DNA of 64,000 nt from Tolypocladium sp. Sup5 PDA-1 (taxonomy: Eukaryota > Ascomycota > Sordariomycetes > Hypocreales > Ophiocordycipitaceae): NCBI GenBank assembly GCA_000750105.3, contig JPHH03000018.1:248001-312000 (forward strand). Direction: 5' to 3'. The notes beneath the pieces were generated by a model. The model saw only the letters and a list, made by a program, of their open reading frames with translations, had not been told where the DNA came from and ran no database searches. Both the position numbers and the translations under genes were made by a program. Below are positions 31,400-43,577 of the stretch, piece by piece. Position 1 is the stretch's first letter; each line of letters opens with the position of its first letter.

Positions 31400-33527
31400 C
31401 TAGAGGCTACCTCCAGCACCGAGCAGCACTTGGAGTAACTCATCACTCGCGTCCGGTTCCCTCTTAAGCAGCGGCGATTCAACTGCTAGTCTAGCCGGCG
31501 TGTTTCCGCGCTCGTCCTCTGCTGACGCATCCGCACCGTGTGCCAGCAGAGCGTTCGCCACGCCGACGGCACTGTGATACGCCGCCCAGTGAAGCGGCGT
31601 TCGATTGCGTCTGACCATGTCTCGCGCGGTGACGGCACGCTGCATCGCCTCGTGTATGCGGGATGCCCAGAACCCGACGTGGTGGCCGGAAGTCCGGGGG
31701 CCGTTCCTGGCTGAATCGCGAACCAGCATTGGGGCCCGGGCTTCGATGGGGACGCCCCTTATAAGTAAACCCTTGGCCTGCTGTGTCGTATCGCCAACAG
31801 CGTCGTTGTCTAGATGTAGTGATAAGCAATGCAACGCCATCCAGCCCTCGGCTGTGCATAGGAGAGGGTCGGCACCGTGGACAAGGAGAAGGTCCGCGGC
31901 CTGTACTGCCTGATAGGCCTTCTTTGTCGGTGCCGTGGAAGGAGCCAGCGCACACATCATGGCGTCCAGCCGTTGGCGGTCGTGCTATTGACATCTATGC
32001 CGCGAGACAAGAGCTGGTGCAGTATATCGAGTTTACCGCCACCGGCAGCCCAGTGCAAAAGCGTCTCTACGTTGTTGTTTTCCATTGCTGCCAATGCGGC
32101 GTCTTGATTCCCGTCGAGCAGGCTATTCACGTAGAGGGTAAAGATGCGCACGTCGGAGCCAAATGCAGCGTAATGAAGAGGCGTGTTGCCGATTTTATCC
32201 GGTTGCGCTACAGGCGCGCCGTGATCTAGCAAGAGACGAAGGCATGTCTCGTGTAGGCGCTGCTCTCGCTCCTGCCTGACCCGGACTGGGGAGCCAAGAT
32301 GATGAAGCGCAGTTTCCTCGTTGTAGCCTGTTCCATTTGGGTCTGCGCCCTTTTCGAGAAGCGTCTTAAGGCCTCCGGCCAAGTCGACAGACGATGCGGC
32401 TTGGATTATGCGATTTTCACCACGGGGCTTACCATTGGGGTTAACACCGGCATCGATCAGCCAGGCGATAACTTGTCGGTGTAGTAGTCAACGTCATCGT
32501 AGTCTTGTTGCGTTATGCGGTTCCAAATCATATATAAAATAGGGGTAAATTTAGGGGTCAAATTCATCGGTCAAAATAGCGGTTGAATTCCAATTTCATT
32601 GATCAAATTGATGCCTGAGTCTTCTTCATCTTATCCTTGTAGGTGAAAACCTACCCTCTTTATCCTTCAGTTGCCTCCGTGCCTAGCCGGCCTTTTCCTT
32701 GCTTTTTCCAGGGATTAGTAGCCCGACTAATAGATCAGCGCATGACTTATCTAGTCATTAGATCAGATATCTAGTCAGCTATCCAGTCAGCTAGCTAGTC
32801 AGCTAGCCACTGACCCCCAGGACTTCCTTTTCCTCGGCCAAGGGCTGCCTAAGTCAACTAGTCTATCCAACAAGTCTGCACGAAGCCCCTCCCCGTATAT
32901 GCTAAACTTGAAATTGACCGCACTGTGCAGAGCGCCAATAATGGTCTCCTGTGAATAGTCATGTCGGCTCATGAGGAGGTTGACGACTTGAATCTCCCAT
33001 CTCGCCGCAGCATTCCCTAGGGCATGCTTCTTGGCAGCGTCGGACCAACCGTCGCACCAATTCAAGAGGTCCTCGACAATGGAAGCCTGGCCGTAAGAAG
33101 CCGCTTCGCTGAGAAAAGACGCATAAGGACGCCGCGCAGCCGCATTGCTCCCTGGTGCCACGTGATTCCAGAGGCGCTGAAGGACATCGCACTTTCCAGA
33201 TCGAATGGCCAAGTCGAATGCCGACGTGGGTGTCTCCTCGCCTGGGTTTACGGCCAGAGGGCCGGCGCCAGCGTCCAAGAGAACTCCAACCGCGACCAAG
33301 TTATCGCACAATACGGCGACCCGAAGAGGTGGGCCGAAGTCCGGGTCTTCATATTCGAGCTCTTGGGCGGAGCAAAGGGAGCTCAGCTGCCGTAGCTTAG
33401 GTATGTTGCTATCGCGGACGCAGGCGTGCAGGACTGATTCTGGGGAGCCGAATGACTCTTGCATTCGGCGCCACTGGCGAATATTCATGCCTTGTGGCAG
33501 TGGTGCAAATAGCGACATGAGTGCCAT
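31400..33527 (-). pseudogene. Ankyrin-repeat protein gene, interrupted and frameshifted
   Basis: The N-terminal part (33527-32799, starting MALMSLFAPLPQG) has degenerate ankyrin-like repeats (for example GPPLRVAVLCDNLVAVGVLL). It runs out in an AT-rich block. The C-terminal part resumes near 32480 (VIAWLIDAGVNPNG) and contains better ankyrin repeats: ETALHHLGS, NTPLHYAAFGSD, ETLLHWAAGGGKLDIL, RTPLHWAAYHSAVGVANALLAHGAD, NTPARLAV. It ends at 31400. Frame breaks of one missing base lie near 32475 and near 31960, where NGWTP passes into MCALAP in the next frame. The central block of about 280 bp may be an insertion. Ankyrin repeats mediate protein binding; the role of this gene is unknown. Confidence 0.65.
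32540..32820. mobile_element. Possible MITE-like insertion inside the ankyrin gene
   Basis: A non-coding block separates the two halves of the ankyrin gene. It begins near ggggtaaatttaggggtca and ends near ccactgacccccag, so ggggtca/tgacccc could be short terminal inverted repeats. Inside are an internal palindrome (gtaggtgaaaacctac) and clustered tagtcagcta-type repeats at 32763-32815. No clear target-site duplication was found, so the limits and the nature are uncertain. Confidence 0.35.
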
Positions 33528-33627
33528 GGTAGATAAGCACGGTGATTCATTCTTAGCGAAAGGGAAAATTCAAGGCTTTATTTATTTTTTAGATGAATTC
33601 TCTTGGCTAACGATATTCCCCTATCTA

Positions 33628-35826
33628 TCAAAGCTTGCAGCATGCTCCGTTGAGTTTAGGCGTAGCATAAGCGGTGGTCGGGTTGTCCTTATGCAGGGCC
33701 GACTTGTTAATGGCTTGGTTGGATGCTGGGACATCAAGCGCAGGATTCTTATGAAAGAATCCGTCGGGTCGCAACGTAACGCTGATCTTCTCAATAGGCA
33801 TAACAGGGAAGTCCTCCACACGGGGGTTGTGAGTCAAGCCAAAAGCTGCTTGTGTTAGTAAACCAAACATGAACCGACAAGAGAATCTTCGGGCGAGATC
33901 CTGAGAGCACACTTACTATGCCAGAAGACGACATCTGTATTTTCGACATTGTCATGTCGACCTGACCAAACTTCAACACCATCCGATGCCTTGCTCTGAT
34001 TGGTGAACTCGCCGGCAGCGTAGAGCTCATCATCCTTGTAGGAAGTAACCCAAACAGGCCTGGTGGAGAATCTAGCTCGCTTCGAATTGTACGAGTCCTC
34101 GCCCATAAGCAACATCTGGCTAGCCACAGTCCCAACCTTGAAAGCGACAGGCTTCCCGGAGACAGGGTTAATGACATTGTCATTGCGAATCTTGAAGACA
34201 CGGTGCTTCTTGACGTCGGTATCATATGCACCTGCTCCGTGAACTGTCGTGTCCTCCACAATGTAACCGGCCCCGTACGGGTTCAAGTGATCAGTAACAG
34301 GCAGGGCAACGCTTTCCTCGTAGAAGACTGTATTGTCATATCCGTCAATGGCAGGATCAATGCGGAGCGAGAACATATGTTGGTGGTTGGCCGCCATGAC
34401 TCCAGGTCCAACGTTAGTGCCCCACCTGACTTTTAGGCCGTCCTCGTTCTCGATAGGCATGGTTGAGAGAATACCAGTAGCGCGGACCTCGAGCTCGATA
34501 CCTCCTGCCTGGTCGAAGATATATGCAAATATGTATTCGTAGTTGGACACAGTGCAGATCATTTGCACAACCAACTGGCGGTTTCTGACAACTGTCGCGA
34601 CACCGTTGCGATAGTTGGTATGCTTCGTCTGTAGACCCCCATCTTGCTCGTGAAGACAGACAACATTCCGGAGGGGCACAGGGTTTCCACTTGAGTCACA
34701 GCGGCAACCATTGAAATACTTGATATGGCCAAGGCAGTCACAGCCTAGCGTCAGCTGGTTTGCAGTGACGCCAAAACCGACATCACCAGCATCGAAGGCC
34801 TGCTTGCGGTGGTAAGGCCGGCGGGGATCTATTCCAAGTATAAGTTTCACATCCAATACTGCCTACTGGCTTGCGGCATTCTTACCTCCGTAAGGGACGG
34901 TCATTTCGGACACAGCAAGACGATACAGAACATTTCTGCCATCGTAGGTGACGTTGTACAGAATCAGACCCTCGCGGTTGTTGAAGCCGACTCGGAATCG
35001 CCACTTCTGCCACTCGACAAGCTGGCCATCCACGGTGAAAGAAGCACCCTCTGGTTGCACAACAACATAGGGCTTGAGATCTGTACGTAGGGGCTCATCC
35101 AGCAAGTCCTGAGCGTATTGGACACTCTTGACCCTCTTCCAGGGGTTGGTCTTTCCCGCGGTAGAGGCATCGTCTCTGGTGGGCAAATAGTCGATGCGGA
35201 TGAGCTCGTGAGTGAGCTGGTCAAAGACGGGGGAGAACTCGCAAGGTAGCGAGTAGTGGTTGCACTCGGGGTGATCCACTTCACAGATGTACATATAACA
35301 CTGCACCAATCTGCGAGTCTCGTTCGGATCATCAGTGCCATAGATCCAAGGGTCGTTGACGACAGTGAATCCCTCTGGCAGATTCAACTTGGCGATTTCA
35401 GCTTTGACGGCCGGGTGGTCGTTACAGACCTGTTCGAGTTCCATCATCTCATCCACATCGGCAGGTCCCTATGTTGGCGCTGATTAGACTTGGCTCAATT
35501 TCCAACGCAGGAAGAGAACGTACTTGGATACCCTCAGGCAGCTCAAGAGCCTCGACGACCTGACGCGTGCTTGCATTGATGATTGCCTTGAAGAATGCAC
35601 GGTTATCAAGACGGTGATAGACGGCGAAGAGATGGCGTGCTGGCTTCGGTGGTAGTGGCTGCTTGAGTCGCTCCGCTTCCAAGTAAGGGATCGTGAACTT
35701 CTTGATGGGCTCCTGGACGTCAATCCTCTTGAATCTCAAACGACTCCCATCATGTTGGGCGTCCAGTAGCTTGACTACCAGCTCAATCTCCTGAGGAGAG
35801 ATGGGGTCGAAAGGGTGAGGTTCCAT
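33628..35826 (-). CDS. Copper amine oxidase (primary amine oxidase, TPQ-dependent)
   Basis: Four exons on the minus strand (35826-35524, 35468-34886, 34828-33917, 33845-33628) with introns of 54, 57 and 71 bp, all GT-AG and in phase, give 671 residues, the usual length. It starts MEPHPFDPISPQE without a signal peptide, so a peroxisomal or cytosolic enzyme is likely; no clear peroxisomal tripeptide is seen (ends CCKL). Motifs seen are VPYGDPRRPYHRKQAFDAGD with the catalytic Asp, TVSNYEYIF whose first Tyr becomes the topaquinone cofactor, the copper ligands in HQHMFSL and the late His in GLTHNPRVEDFPVMP. The enzyme oxidises primary amines to aldehydes, releasing ammonia and hydrogen peroxide. 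A Zn2Cys6 regulator starts 1.1 kb away in the opposite direction, and a flavin amine oxidase lies 9 kb away. Confidence 0.93.
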
Positions 35827-36928
35827 GGCCCTCCCGATGGTCCTCGTCGTGCTTTGGTGATACGTGACACAGATGTGAACTCTGGCTCTGGCGGTGCAGA
35901 AAGAGTTGAAGTGAAGGCTGAGCTGCTGGACGATGCAAGATGGAAGTGAAGGCAGAGCACATCTATACTATACTTCTTATACAGTACCTTTTGCATCAAT
36001 TGCAGAGGCTCAATCAACTTTCATACGGCGCGAGGAAGAGTGTGCCGGCGCAAGTTCATCCTTTTCTAGCAAGTGTGATTGTGACGGGAAACGCTCAATC
36101 GGGCAAACCTACGCTAGATGGCTCGTGGAGAGAGTCTCGAACGAAGGTGGTGCAATCACCGGGGCAGTTCGGCTCGAGTTCTGTGGACACTTTCCGCCCG
36201 GGATTTCCCAACCAAGCTCAACTTGCGCCGTATCTCCACAATCCGGTTGATGTGGATAGCCACGAGTGGCCGCGACCGAGTCCGGCTGTTAGTGCTGTCC
36301 ACCAATCCTCACACTAAAACACGAAGTTGGCCTCCCTCAGGGGACCCACTAACGGGTAATGGTTGTTCTTCCTAATGCGGTTCGTCTTAAGCGCTTGAGC
36401 CGAGGAGCCCCCGTTTCTCAAACTAACTTGGTCGCTTCCTAACAAGAGCTACGCACAGGCGCGCATCCATTCCAGAATAGGAAGCAGCAGAGGCAAGGCC
36501 TAGGCCGGACCTCCGCGGGATTGCCAGGAGAGACGTATATTCGGGCCCGACGATACCGGCAAAATATAGCCCGTCGCATGACGTGCATATTTGCAGTTAT
36601 AATACTACAGTAACGGCCTTTACAGGGATTCTCTAGTCTAGCTAATAATTTTGCTATTATAATTTAGGCTACTCTACGATATAGTCTACTTAGGTGTCCG
36701 CCTAAGCTTGCAAGACGTCGCCGCCACGTAGAGCTATTACTTCTTTTTTAGTCAGGCCCTCCTGGATTTGTACGAGCTGCCTTTGGCGTTCTCGTTTGCT
36801 AAATACACCCCATCTACCGCGAGTCACATGACCTCCTCGAATGCAGTGATCGCAGTACGTCCCGGGGCAGACAAGGGGCGGGAGGAACGGGGACCAATTT
36901 GCCCCGGAATGCCTTCAGGATTGTAGAT
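35827..36928. promoter_or_regulatory. Shared upstream region of the amine oxidase and a regulator
   Basis: The copper amine oxidase (minus) and the Zn2Cys6 regulator (plus) are divergent over 1.1 kb. The middle (about 36590-36680) is AT-rich. No specific operator can be pointed to. Confidence 0.4.
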
Positions 36929-38865
36929 ATGACCTCCCGCAAATGGACGAGAACAGGGTGCTTGACATGCAAAAGACGAAGAAAGAAATGCGATGAGACC
37001 CGACCATGGTGAGCGCCTTTTCATGCCCCCTCTAGTCTGGCTACGTTTGGGTCCTATACTCCGCCTGCGGTGTTAGTAGAAGCCTCAGGTTGGCCAAATC
37101 CAATTTTTAACGAAGAAAGATATTGAACTTGCGGCTACTATAGGTGTCAAAACTGCGAGAGACTCGGCCTCAGCTGCGCAGGCTACGCATCGATATGGGC
37201 GGCGCCAGCACTGTCGCGCGGGCGAAACCTTGGACGAGCACTACCACCAGCGCGAAAACCGTCCCCCATAGTCTCCGTGGAGAGCGATGGCTCTGGGCAA
37301 ATGACACTACCGTCTCCGCTGCTGTTCAAATCTATTCAGACCAGTCCAGAGACGTCTACTATCGCATCGACCAGATCACTGCAGGTCCAGGAAATCGAGA
37401 AGGAAAGTGACGATGATGAATTTCATGAAGACTCCTCGGACCGCTCGTTCGACACTGCATTGGTCTTTTCTTCTTCTTCTATAACATCAACGTCCCACCC
37501 TTTCAACATCCCAACGCCGCAACTTCTTCTTATTCGTTACTACGTTGAGTGCGCGTCAGACCTACTCATCAATGTCGAAATTGTCGACAATCCTTTGCGC
37601 ACTCTGATCTTGCCGAGGGCATGGTCGTCAACAGGCCTCCTTAACGCCGTGTGTGCCGTGTCGGCGGCTCACTGGTCCAACACATTCCGTAAGGCGCAGA
37701 TGGGGGTACCATCAACATCTGCTGTCTTATACTATCGTCGCACTCTCCGAGACCTGAACGAAACCCTGAACAAGGTCGCGCGGGTACCAGCTGGCAACGG
37801 GGAGCAACTGTTGATACCAACCGACGTCATCCTCACCACTGCCATGTTGTGTAAATATGAGATCATCAGTGGGAGCATCAAGCACTGGATGCCACATTTG
37901 AATGGCCTTCAGAAAATGATCGCACAGCGGGGCGGATTCGGAAGCTTGGAGCCTGACATCCGGGATTTCCTTCAAGGGCTGTAAGTCGCGGCAGCCTCAG
38001 CCACGAGCAAGCCGGCTCAAAAATCGGCACCGCCTGCTAATTGACATGACCTAGATATGGATATCATCACAATCTGTCACGACTTGCGAACCTGAGCACC
38101 GTAGCGGGAAAGACGATACAAGGCATGGTTGCGCCATTTCACAACCAAAAGATCGATGTGTATTTTGGCCTCACCGAGCAACTCGGGCACTTGTGTTCCA
38201 GGATCTGGGAACTGACCGGATCGATTCCCGTCACCATGGCAGACATGGACAAGCTGTGGCATGAAGTTTCACACATGTACGTCTATCCTGCGTGCTGTTT
38301 TCGCCTCCATCTCGTTGCTCCGGAAGAATGACAGTACCGACAACACAGTAACATCGAGCTAAGCTCTTGGATATGTCCGATGACACGCCAAGAAATCCCC
38401 CATGGGGTTTCCGTCGAGGCATTCCTCCGGCTCGAGAAAGTCGCCAACAGCTTCCGATATGCGGCATTCATCTATCTCCATTCCATCCTCGTCTACATCA
38501 CGCTGAAGTCGCCCATGGTCCAGTCCGGATTGCCTGCACCTCAGCACGGAGTAATATCCTACTCCAAGGAACGCGCCGTCGAACTAGTCCTCGAAATCAT
38601 TCGAGACTGCCTCCCCCTCAAGCACTGCGAATATTCGGCCCTGTGCTTCGCCTTGTTCTGTGTTGGCATGGAAACCGAGTTTGGCGACGACCGGCTGTTT
38701 GTCCTGCATTGTATCGAAGAGCTTGAGGCGGCTTTTGGGATTGGTAATACAAGCAGGCTCAAAATGCTGATACAGTACATTTGGAGGATCAATGTGGTCG
38801 GTGGGGTCAAAAGGCATTGGCAATTCGCGATGGAAGAACTGGGGTGGGAACTTTGTTTGACATAA
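36929..38865 (+). CDS. Zn2Cys6 transcription factor with Fungal_trans_2 domain
   Basis: Four exons (36929-37008, 37144-37980, 38055-38276, 38364-38865) encode 546 residues; introns are 135, 74 and 87 bp. Exon 1 begins MTSRKWTRTGC and carries the first half of the zinc cluster (CLTCKRRRKKC). The first intron splits the codon before the second half (CQNCERLGLSC), a common place in this class. A Ser-rich linker follows, then the Fungal_trans_2-type region: QLLLIRYYVECASDLLINV, TGLLNAVCAVSAAHWSN, GSIKHWMPHLNGLQKMI, and helices to the C-terminus. No frameshift was found. The acceptor of the third intron is the least certain. The cluster at the extreme N-terminus and divergence from the copper amine oxidase suggest it may control that gene. 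Confidence 0.8.
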
Positions 38866-39063
38866 ATCGTAGCTAATGAGCGCAATCCATTCCCCCATGC
38901 GCCCCAAGGCGACAGTATTTAGAACCCAACGGTCCATGTTGAAGAGTTTCCAACCGCCATACCTGCCATTCGGAGCCAAATCGGGAAAATACCGTGGTTC
39001 GTCATACCGTAGCATCACACCCTCCGATCGAGCCTAGCAGTTTCGTTACAATGCTATATTATT

Positions 39064-39959
39064 CTAGGTGAAGCAGATGCCTCCATTGGCGCACACGGTT
39101 GACCCGGTGACCCAGCGGGAGCTCTCCTCGCACAAGAAGGCGACAATTGGCACAATATCGTTGACCTCACCGACACGACCTTCAGCCGGTGTGCTATTGA
39201 TGAAACCTTCCATGTCTCCAATCGACTCTGCAGGAGTGGCGCTGGTGAACCGTTAGCCTTCGCTCGTGTTCCTGGATAGCCGGGAGAGTATTTGAAAGGA
39301 CGAGTGAAACGGATTAGACTTACGCCCACATATCAGTGGCGACCGGACCAGGGTTAACACAATTGATAGTAATACCGTGCTTCTGGCCCAACTCCAAAGC
39401 CCAAGTCCTGGCCAAACTCTCCATGCACGCTTTGGAAGCACCGTACGCGCCCTGCATAGTGTATGCTGGTCGACCATTAACAAAGACGATCTTGGTGTCG
39501 CACTGTGAGGATGTTCATACCTTGCCTGGCAACCACACTGGATAGATTAACAATGCGGCCTCCTCTCCGCAGATGCGGAAGCGCTTCCTTAACCAGAAAC
39601 ATTGGGAACCGCACGTTGGTGACGAAAACTTTGTTCCAGTGGTCCATCGTGGTGTCCTGTAGATAAAGCTCGTCACCGGCACCAGCATTGTTGACGATGA
39701 TGTCGATGCCTTGACCGAAGTTCTTGGTGCAGGTGTCAATGACCAACTTGGGAGATGTCTCATCCATGCAATCTGCCTTGACACTGGCGGCTTCGCTGCC
39801 CGCCGCTTTGATGGCTGCGACCACCTCGTTGGCCTTGCTGGAAGAGGCGGCATACGTTATGAGGACTTTGGCGCCGCGAGAGGCAAGCTCCTTGGCGATA
39901 CCGGCACCGATGCCTCGCGATCCGCCCGTAACGACAGCAACTTTGTTCTTGAGAGACAT
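39064..39959 (-). pseudogene. Short-chain dehydrogenase/reductase with one frameshift
   Basis: Minus-strand exon 1 starts MSLKNKVAVVTGGSRGIG (cofactor motif TGxxxGIG). It has NNAG and the catalytic Ser strand IVNLSSVV, then loses frame near 39497-39510. One base on, the frame continues with the catalytic YGASKACME (Tyr-x3-Lys) and NCVNPGPVATDMW. An 81-bp intron (39242-39322, GTAAGT...CCAG) leads to exon 2 (39241-39064) ending TVCANGGICFT. Apart from the one extra base the gene has all active-site residues and a normal length of about 270 residues. Classical fungal SDRs of this type reduce keto groups. It may be a very young pseudogene or a sequencing error. Confidence 0.75.
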
Positions 39960-41658
39960 TGCTGGGGTTTGATGTGATTGGAATGGATGTAGAAGAAGCT
40001 CTGCGATTGTTAACAACCAAGCTAAGGCAACAGTGCGACTTCCGGTGTTCAGCGGTCTTAAGGTGATGACCTGTTCATACTTCAAGGCAGAAATGTATGT
40101 AGTCAGGCACCAAATATAGTCTTGCTAGGGTTTACATAGTGCGGGCCAAACTTCAGGCGCGGTATGCGCGAACTGGATGAGGGAATGTGCGCGCGTGGGT
40201 GTCGTGGATTGCACCCCACTGGAATAGTGGCACTGTGACGAGATAGTAAAAGTTCGGATTCGACTCCAGCAGCGGCGTCTGCTTCAATGCTACTATAGCG
40301 AGAGAAGCCTGGGCCGCGAAGCTCTGGCCATTTACAATGTCTTGAAATATTGGCACATCAGGCGATCAAGACTGACATTATTGTGGCATGGGCACTAATA
40401 GTAGGGGTCGTGGGCGTAAGTGCTGCCTTAGAAGGAATAGCGCCGGAATGCTGCACCGAGGCGCCGCCGACGATCCGACACATCGGCACGAACGGATGTA
40501 ACGAAGCACAGCTGCCTCCTGATTCGTTTAAATCATTATTGGGTCCGCTGCGGCAAGCTCGAGCTGAGAGTGGCTTAGCGCGCGCATACATTGCTACCAT
40601 TACGTACGGATTAGTTCTTCACGAGGGGCAACCATGTTGAGGGCGGTAAAACTACGTAGCGGTGTTTGGACAGACACTAAGATTGTGAGTGCGTAATGGT
40701 CTAATCGACACCGCGGATACGTTGATTGATGTGTCAGGGGAGATTCGGGAGAGCATTATACACCAGGCAGAGGAGGATGGCCGGGATACTGGGGAGTAAG
40801 CGTCGTGGACCTCAGCACGTGTATGCAGTTCAACCTCTTTCAATTCAATGCCATTAATTCAACCTTGAGATGCGGTGGCTTAACTCCTCGGGCCAAATGC
40901 TAAGTAAGCTGTCGATATAACGCAACGTGAAGCCGAAATTAATATAATTAAATTGATCGCCACCCTACGACGTCCCGATAAGAACATAATTTCGAGGGTG
41001 AGTTAGAGAAGCGGTAGGGTTAGAGGGATATATGGGGTTACGGGATAGGGAATTAGGACCGGGGATCTTTGTTAGTGGTACGGATTCTTCTTATATTTGC
41101 CTCTTAATAGGTAAGCTTGTAGCAGGAGGGCCCTTCTAGATAGGGTTTACGCAGGTATAGCCGTTATTACTCTCTACTCGTACGCAGTATTTACTACGTA
41201 GTATTATAGTACGCGCGGCTAGTTAAGTGTGCCATCACTACGTACATCGAAATTGTGCTAGACACTTTTAACAAAAGCTTTTCGGACGTCGGGAACTAAC
41301 GGTAGAAGATGAAGGAAGTAACAGTCCTGTGAAAGCTATCAAAGCCAGACTTCCAACTGCCAACTCTCGAATGCGAAAGCCCTGCTTATGGTTCCCCTTC
41401 GTGTTAAGTCACATCAGGATCACGACTCCTTGCACGAGTGACTGAGGAATATTACCCCCCATACGTCGGCTATCATACTACGTCGGGAAAGATATTTGTA
41501 ATAAATTCCGGCTATTCCTATACGAGAGTATACATATCCTCTGTGATTGTCCCTAATCCTCCTGCATCCATTCCTATACTCCATTTCCGAGCGAAGCGAG
41601 TTTGGCGCCTGGGAAGGAGCGATTTCTCGATTCTCGTGGGCATCTCGGTGCGGTTTAG
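39960..41658. other. Gene-poor stretch
   Basis: No gene is recognised. The first part is the SDR promoter. The zone 40880-41230 is AT-rich with short repeats such as gggttagaggg/ggggttacggg. A minus-strand frame at 40153-40356 ends normally but has no known motif. Confidence 0.4.
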
Positions 41659-43202
41659 TCAAACCAGAATGACTGGTAGATCCAGGAGTGCAAGGTCAGT
41701 GATGGCATCTGTTAGATTCGCAGGAGAGGGCTCAGCGCTTCGGCTTTTCTCTTCCTTCCATCTTGAGGTCAGGAAGTTGGAAGTCTGGAGAGGGATAGAA
41801 GACCTCCAGCCCGAGTAAATCGCCTTGAAGCGGGCAGAAATGGCCGCCTGATGTTTGCTGCTCACAGCACAGAGCCCGACAATAAATAGCGGCCAACACA
41901 GCACCCCGTTGGCTGGAGAGTCGGTGGGAATCTTGTCCAGTGCAGTCATGAACGTCGACACGATGACTTGGATTGCTTCGTCCTCCTTTGGCCTATCGGG
42001 ACGCAGAGCCATTTCTACCCGAATCTGGCAGGCCCAGAAGTATAGTTCAGACGACAGTCTACCTGTGTCTGAATCGGACTCGTCGTGGGTGATTGCAACA
42101 TGATCCACGAAGTATTGCCACAAGTCCAACTGAATGGACGACAAGTGTTGATGCAAGGTCTCCATGTCGCATTCCAACGATGATGCTTGATGAAGCGATG
42201 CAGACAGGCGCAGGATGATGAGAAAGAGCTCGGGCAAATCTCCCAGAAGCATGCCTTGACTTTGGTGACCCTTGAGCCAAGGGGATTCGATGATGGCAGA
42301 GGTGAGGGGAATATCCAAGCTCATGCGACTGCCATGGGTCGACGCGGCGAGCGTATAGAAATAGCAGAACACTTCGAGGAGGAAGCCGCGAAGATCAGGA
42401 TCGTCTGGAGTGCAATACAGGCAATGGGATAATACGACGGCGGCTCCGTTGATATGCGTGAGCAATCGGTCGCTGCTGGAGAAGTTGATGGTCTAGGTTG
42501 AGGTCAATATAACTACGGCAAGCATGAAGGAATCGCTACTGGTCGGAAATACCTCATGGACACACAAGATAAGGACAGCGAGGAGTGTGGTGTCTACCGA
42601 TGCATTAGCAAGCGCAACAAGGGCTGAAGAAGGAGCTGACCTGATGAGTAGCCTCCACTGCCAGCCTGCGTATTCTCCACCTCTTTGGCAATGATGGGCG
42701 ATAACCTTGCAGCGGCGAGTCCATAGTATTCATATGAAAGCTGCTCCAACTCGTTGGACCGATCACTTATTTTAGAGAGATCCCCTGCCGCGACGGTCAG
42801 AACGCAATCCAGAACCAGTTGCGTCTTGAGTGCAGATGGCATGATGCGGCGCAAGAGCTGGGCGCCCTGATGGCCATGGATGGAGGAGACCCAGTTGGGG
42901 CTAGATTTGATGAAATGGGAAATCAATCGTTCCGTTAGGCTCGTACTCGGCGCGGCGAAGACAGTCATCATCCCGGTCATCTGACGCGGGACCGCGAAGT
43001 CCTTGTTATAGCCTTGCTGCCGGCGCAGTTGCGGCCTCCGCCTGGATCGGGAGTCTTGCCACACGCATAACATAGTATTCCTCATACAGCCAGTGCAGTA
43101 GGGCCGCGCCTCGTCGCATTTCTTCTTCCGTAGTCGACATGTCAGACAGCCAGTGGTGGTTCTTCTGGCATGGCTACCGCCATTGACGATGCGGCTACTC
43201 AT
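41659..43202 (-). pseudogene. Zn2Cys6 transcription factor, Fungal_trans_2 type, with one frameshift
   Basis: It starts at the ATG at 43202 (MSSRIVNGGSHARR) and has a complete zinc cluster, CLTCRLRKKKC..CTGCMRNTMLC, and a linker. The activation/middle region reads to YSSGQ near 42633. One missing base there shifts the frame; the shifted frame continues SALVALANASVDTTLLAVL. An intron (42552-42493, GTATTT...CTAG) follows, then exon 3 (42492-41659), which runs from TINFSSSDRLLTHINGAA to the stop. Without the indel the protein would be a full-length regulator of the same class as the one at 36.9 kb. It lies immediately beside the amine-related group at 43.6-52.4 kb. Confidence 0.75.
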
Positions 43203-43577
43203 CGCATTTCTTGGTGGGCCTGAGACAGTAGAAAGGGGTTGCAGCAAGAGTGTATGGCGAGGTATTGGTGGCAATGGTACTGGTGACGATGGTATTGATG
43301 CCGGTAGTCAGACTTGCGTGTGGAGCAGAGGGTGATGCGGGGAGAGGCAAAAATTGGTGTGGGGAGGGCTATAGTTATAATACCTTTCCGGGAGAGAGGG
43401 ATAAACTGGTGGGGCTAGAGGTTCGGCGGCGGGGAGGCGCACTGTGTCGCAACCCCACAACTGAGATTCACCAACCAGATTCTAGAAACAAGGCCTCAGT
43501 TCGTGACCTCAACGCAGCAGCGCCACCCAGCGTCATCGCTCAACATGATTGATCCTGAGTTCTGATGCCTGGATTCT
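43203..43577. other. Intergenic gap
   Basis: Upstream region of the regulator at 43202 and 3' flank of the acetyltransferase. Nothing distinctive is seen. Confidence 0.45.

Noticed and set aside
38584..39018. 144-residue minus-strand frame overlapping the last exon of the regulator
   Set aside because: It has no recognised family and mostly lies antisense to a well-supported exon.
40990..41060. Telomere-like words (gtagggttagaggg, ggggttacggg)
   Set aside because: No run of exact TTAGGG units exists; this is chance similarity in G-rich DNA.
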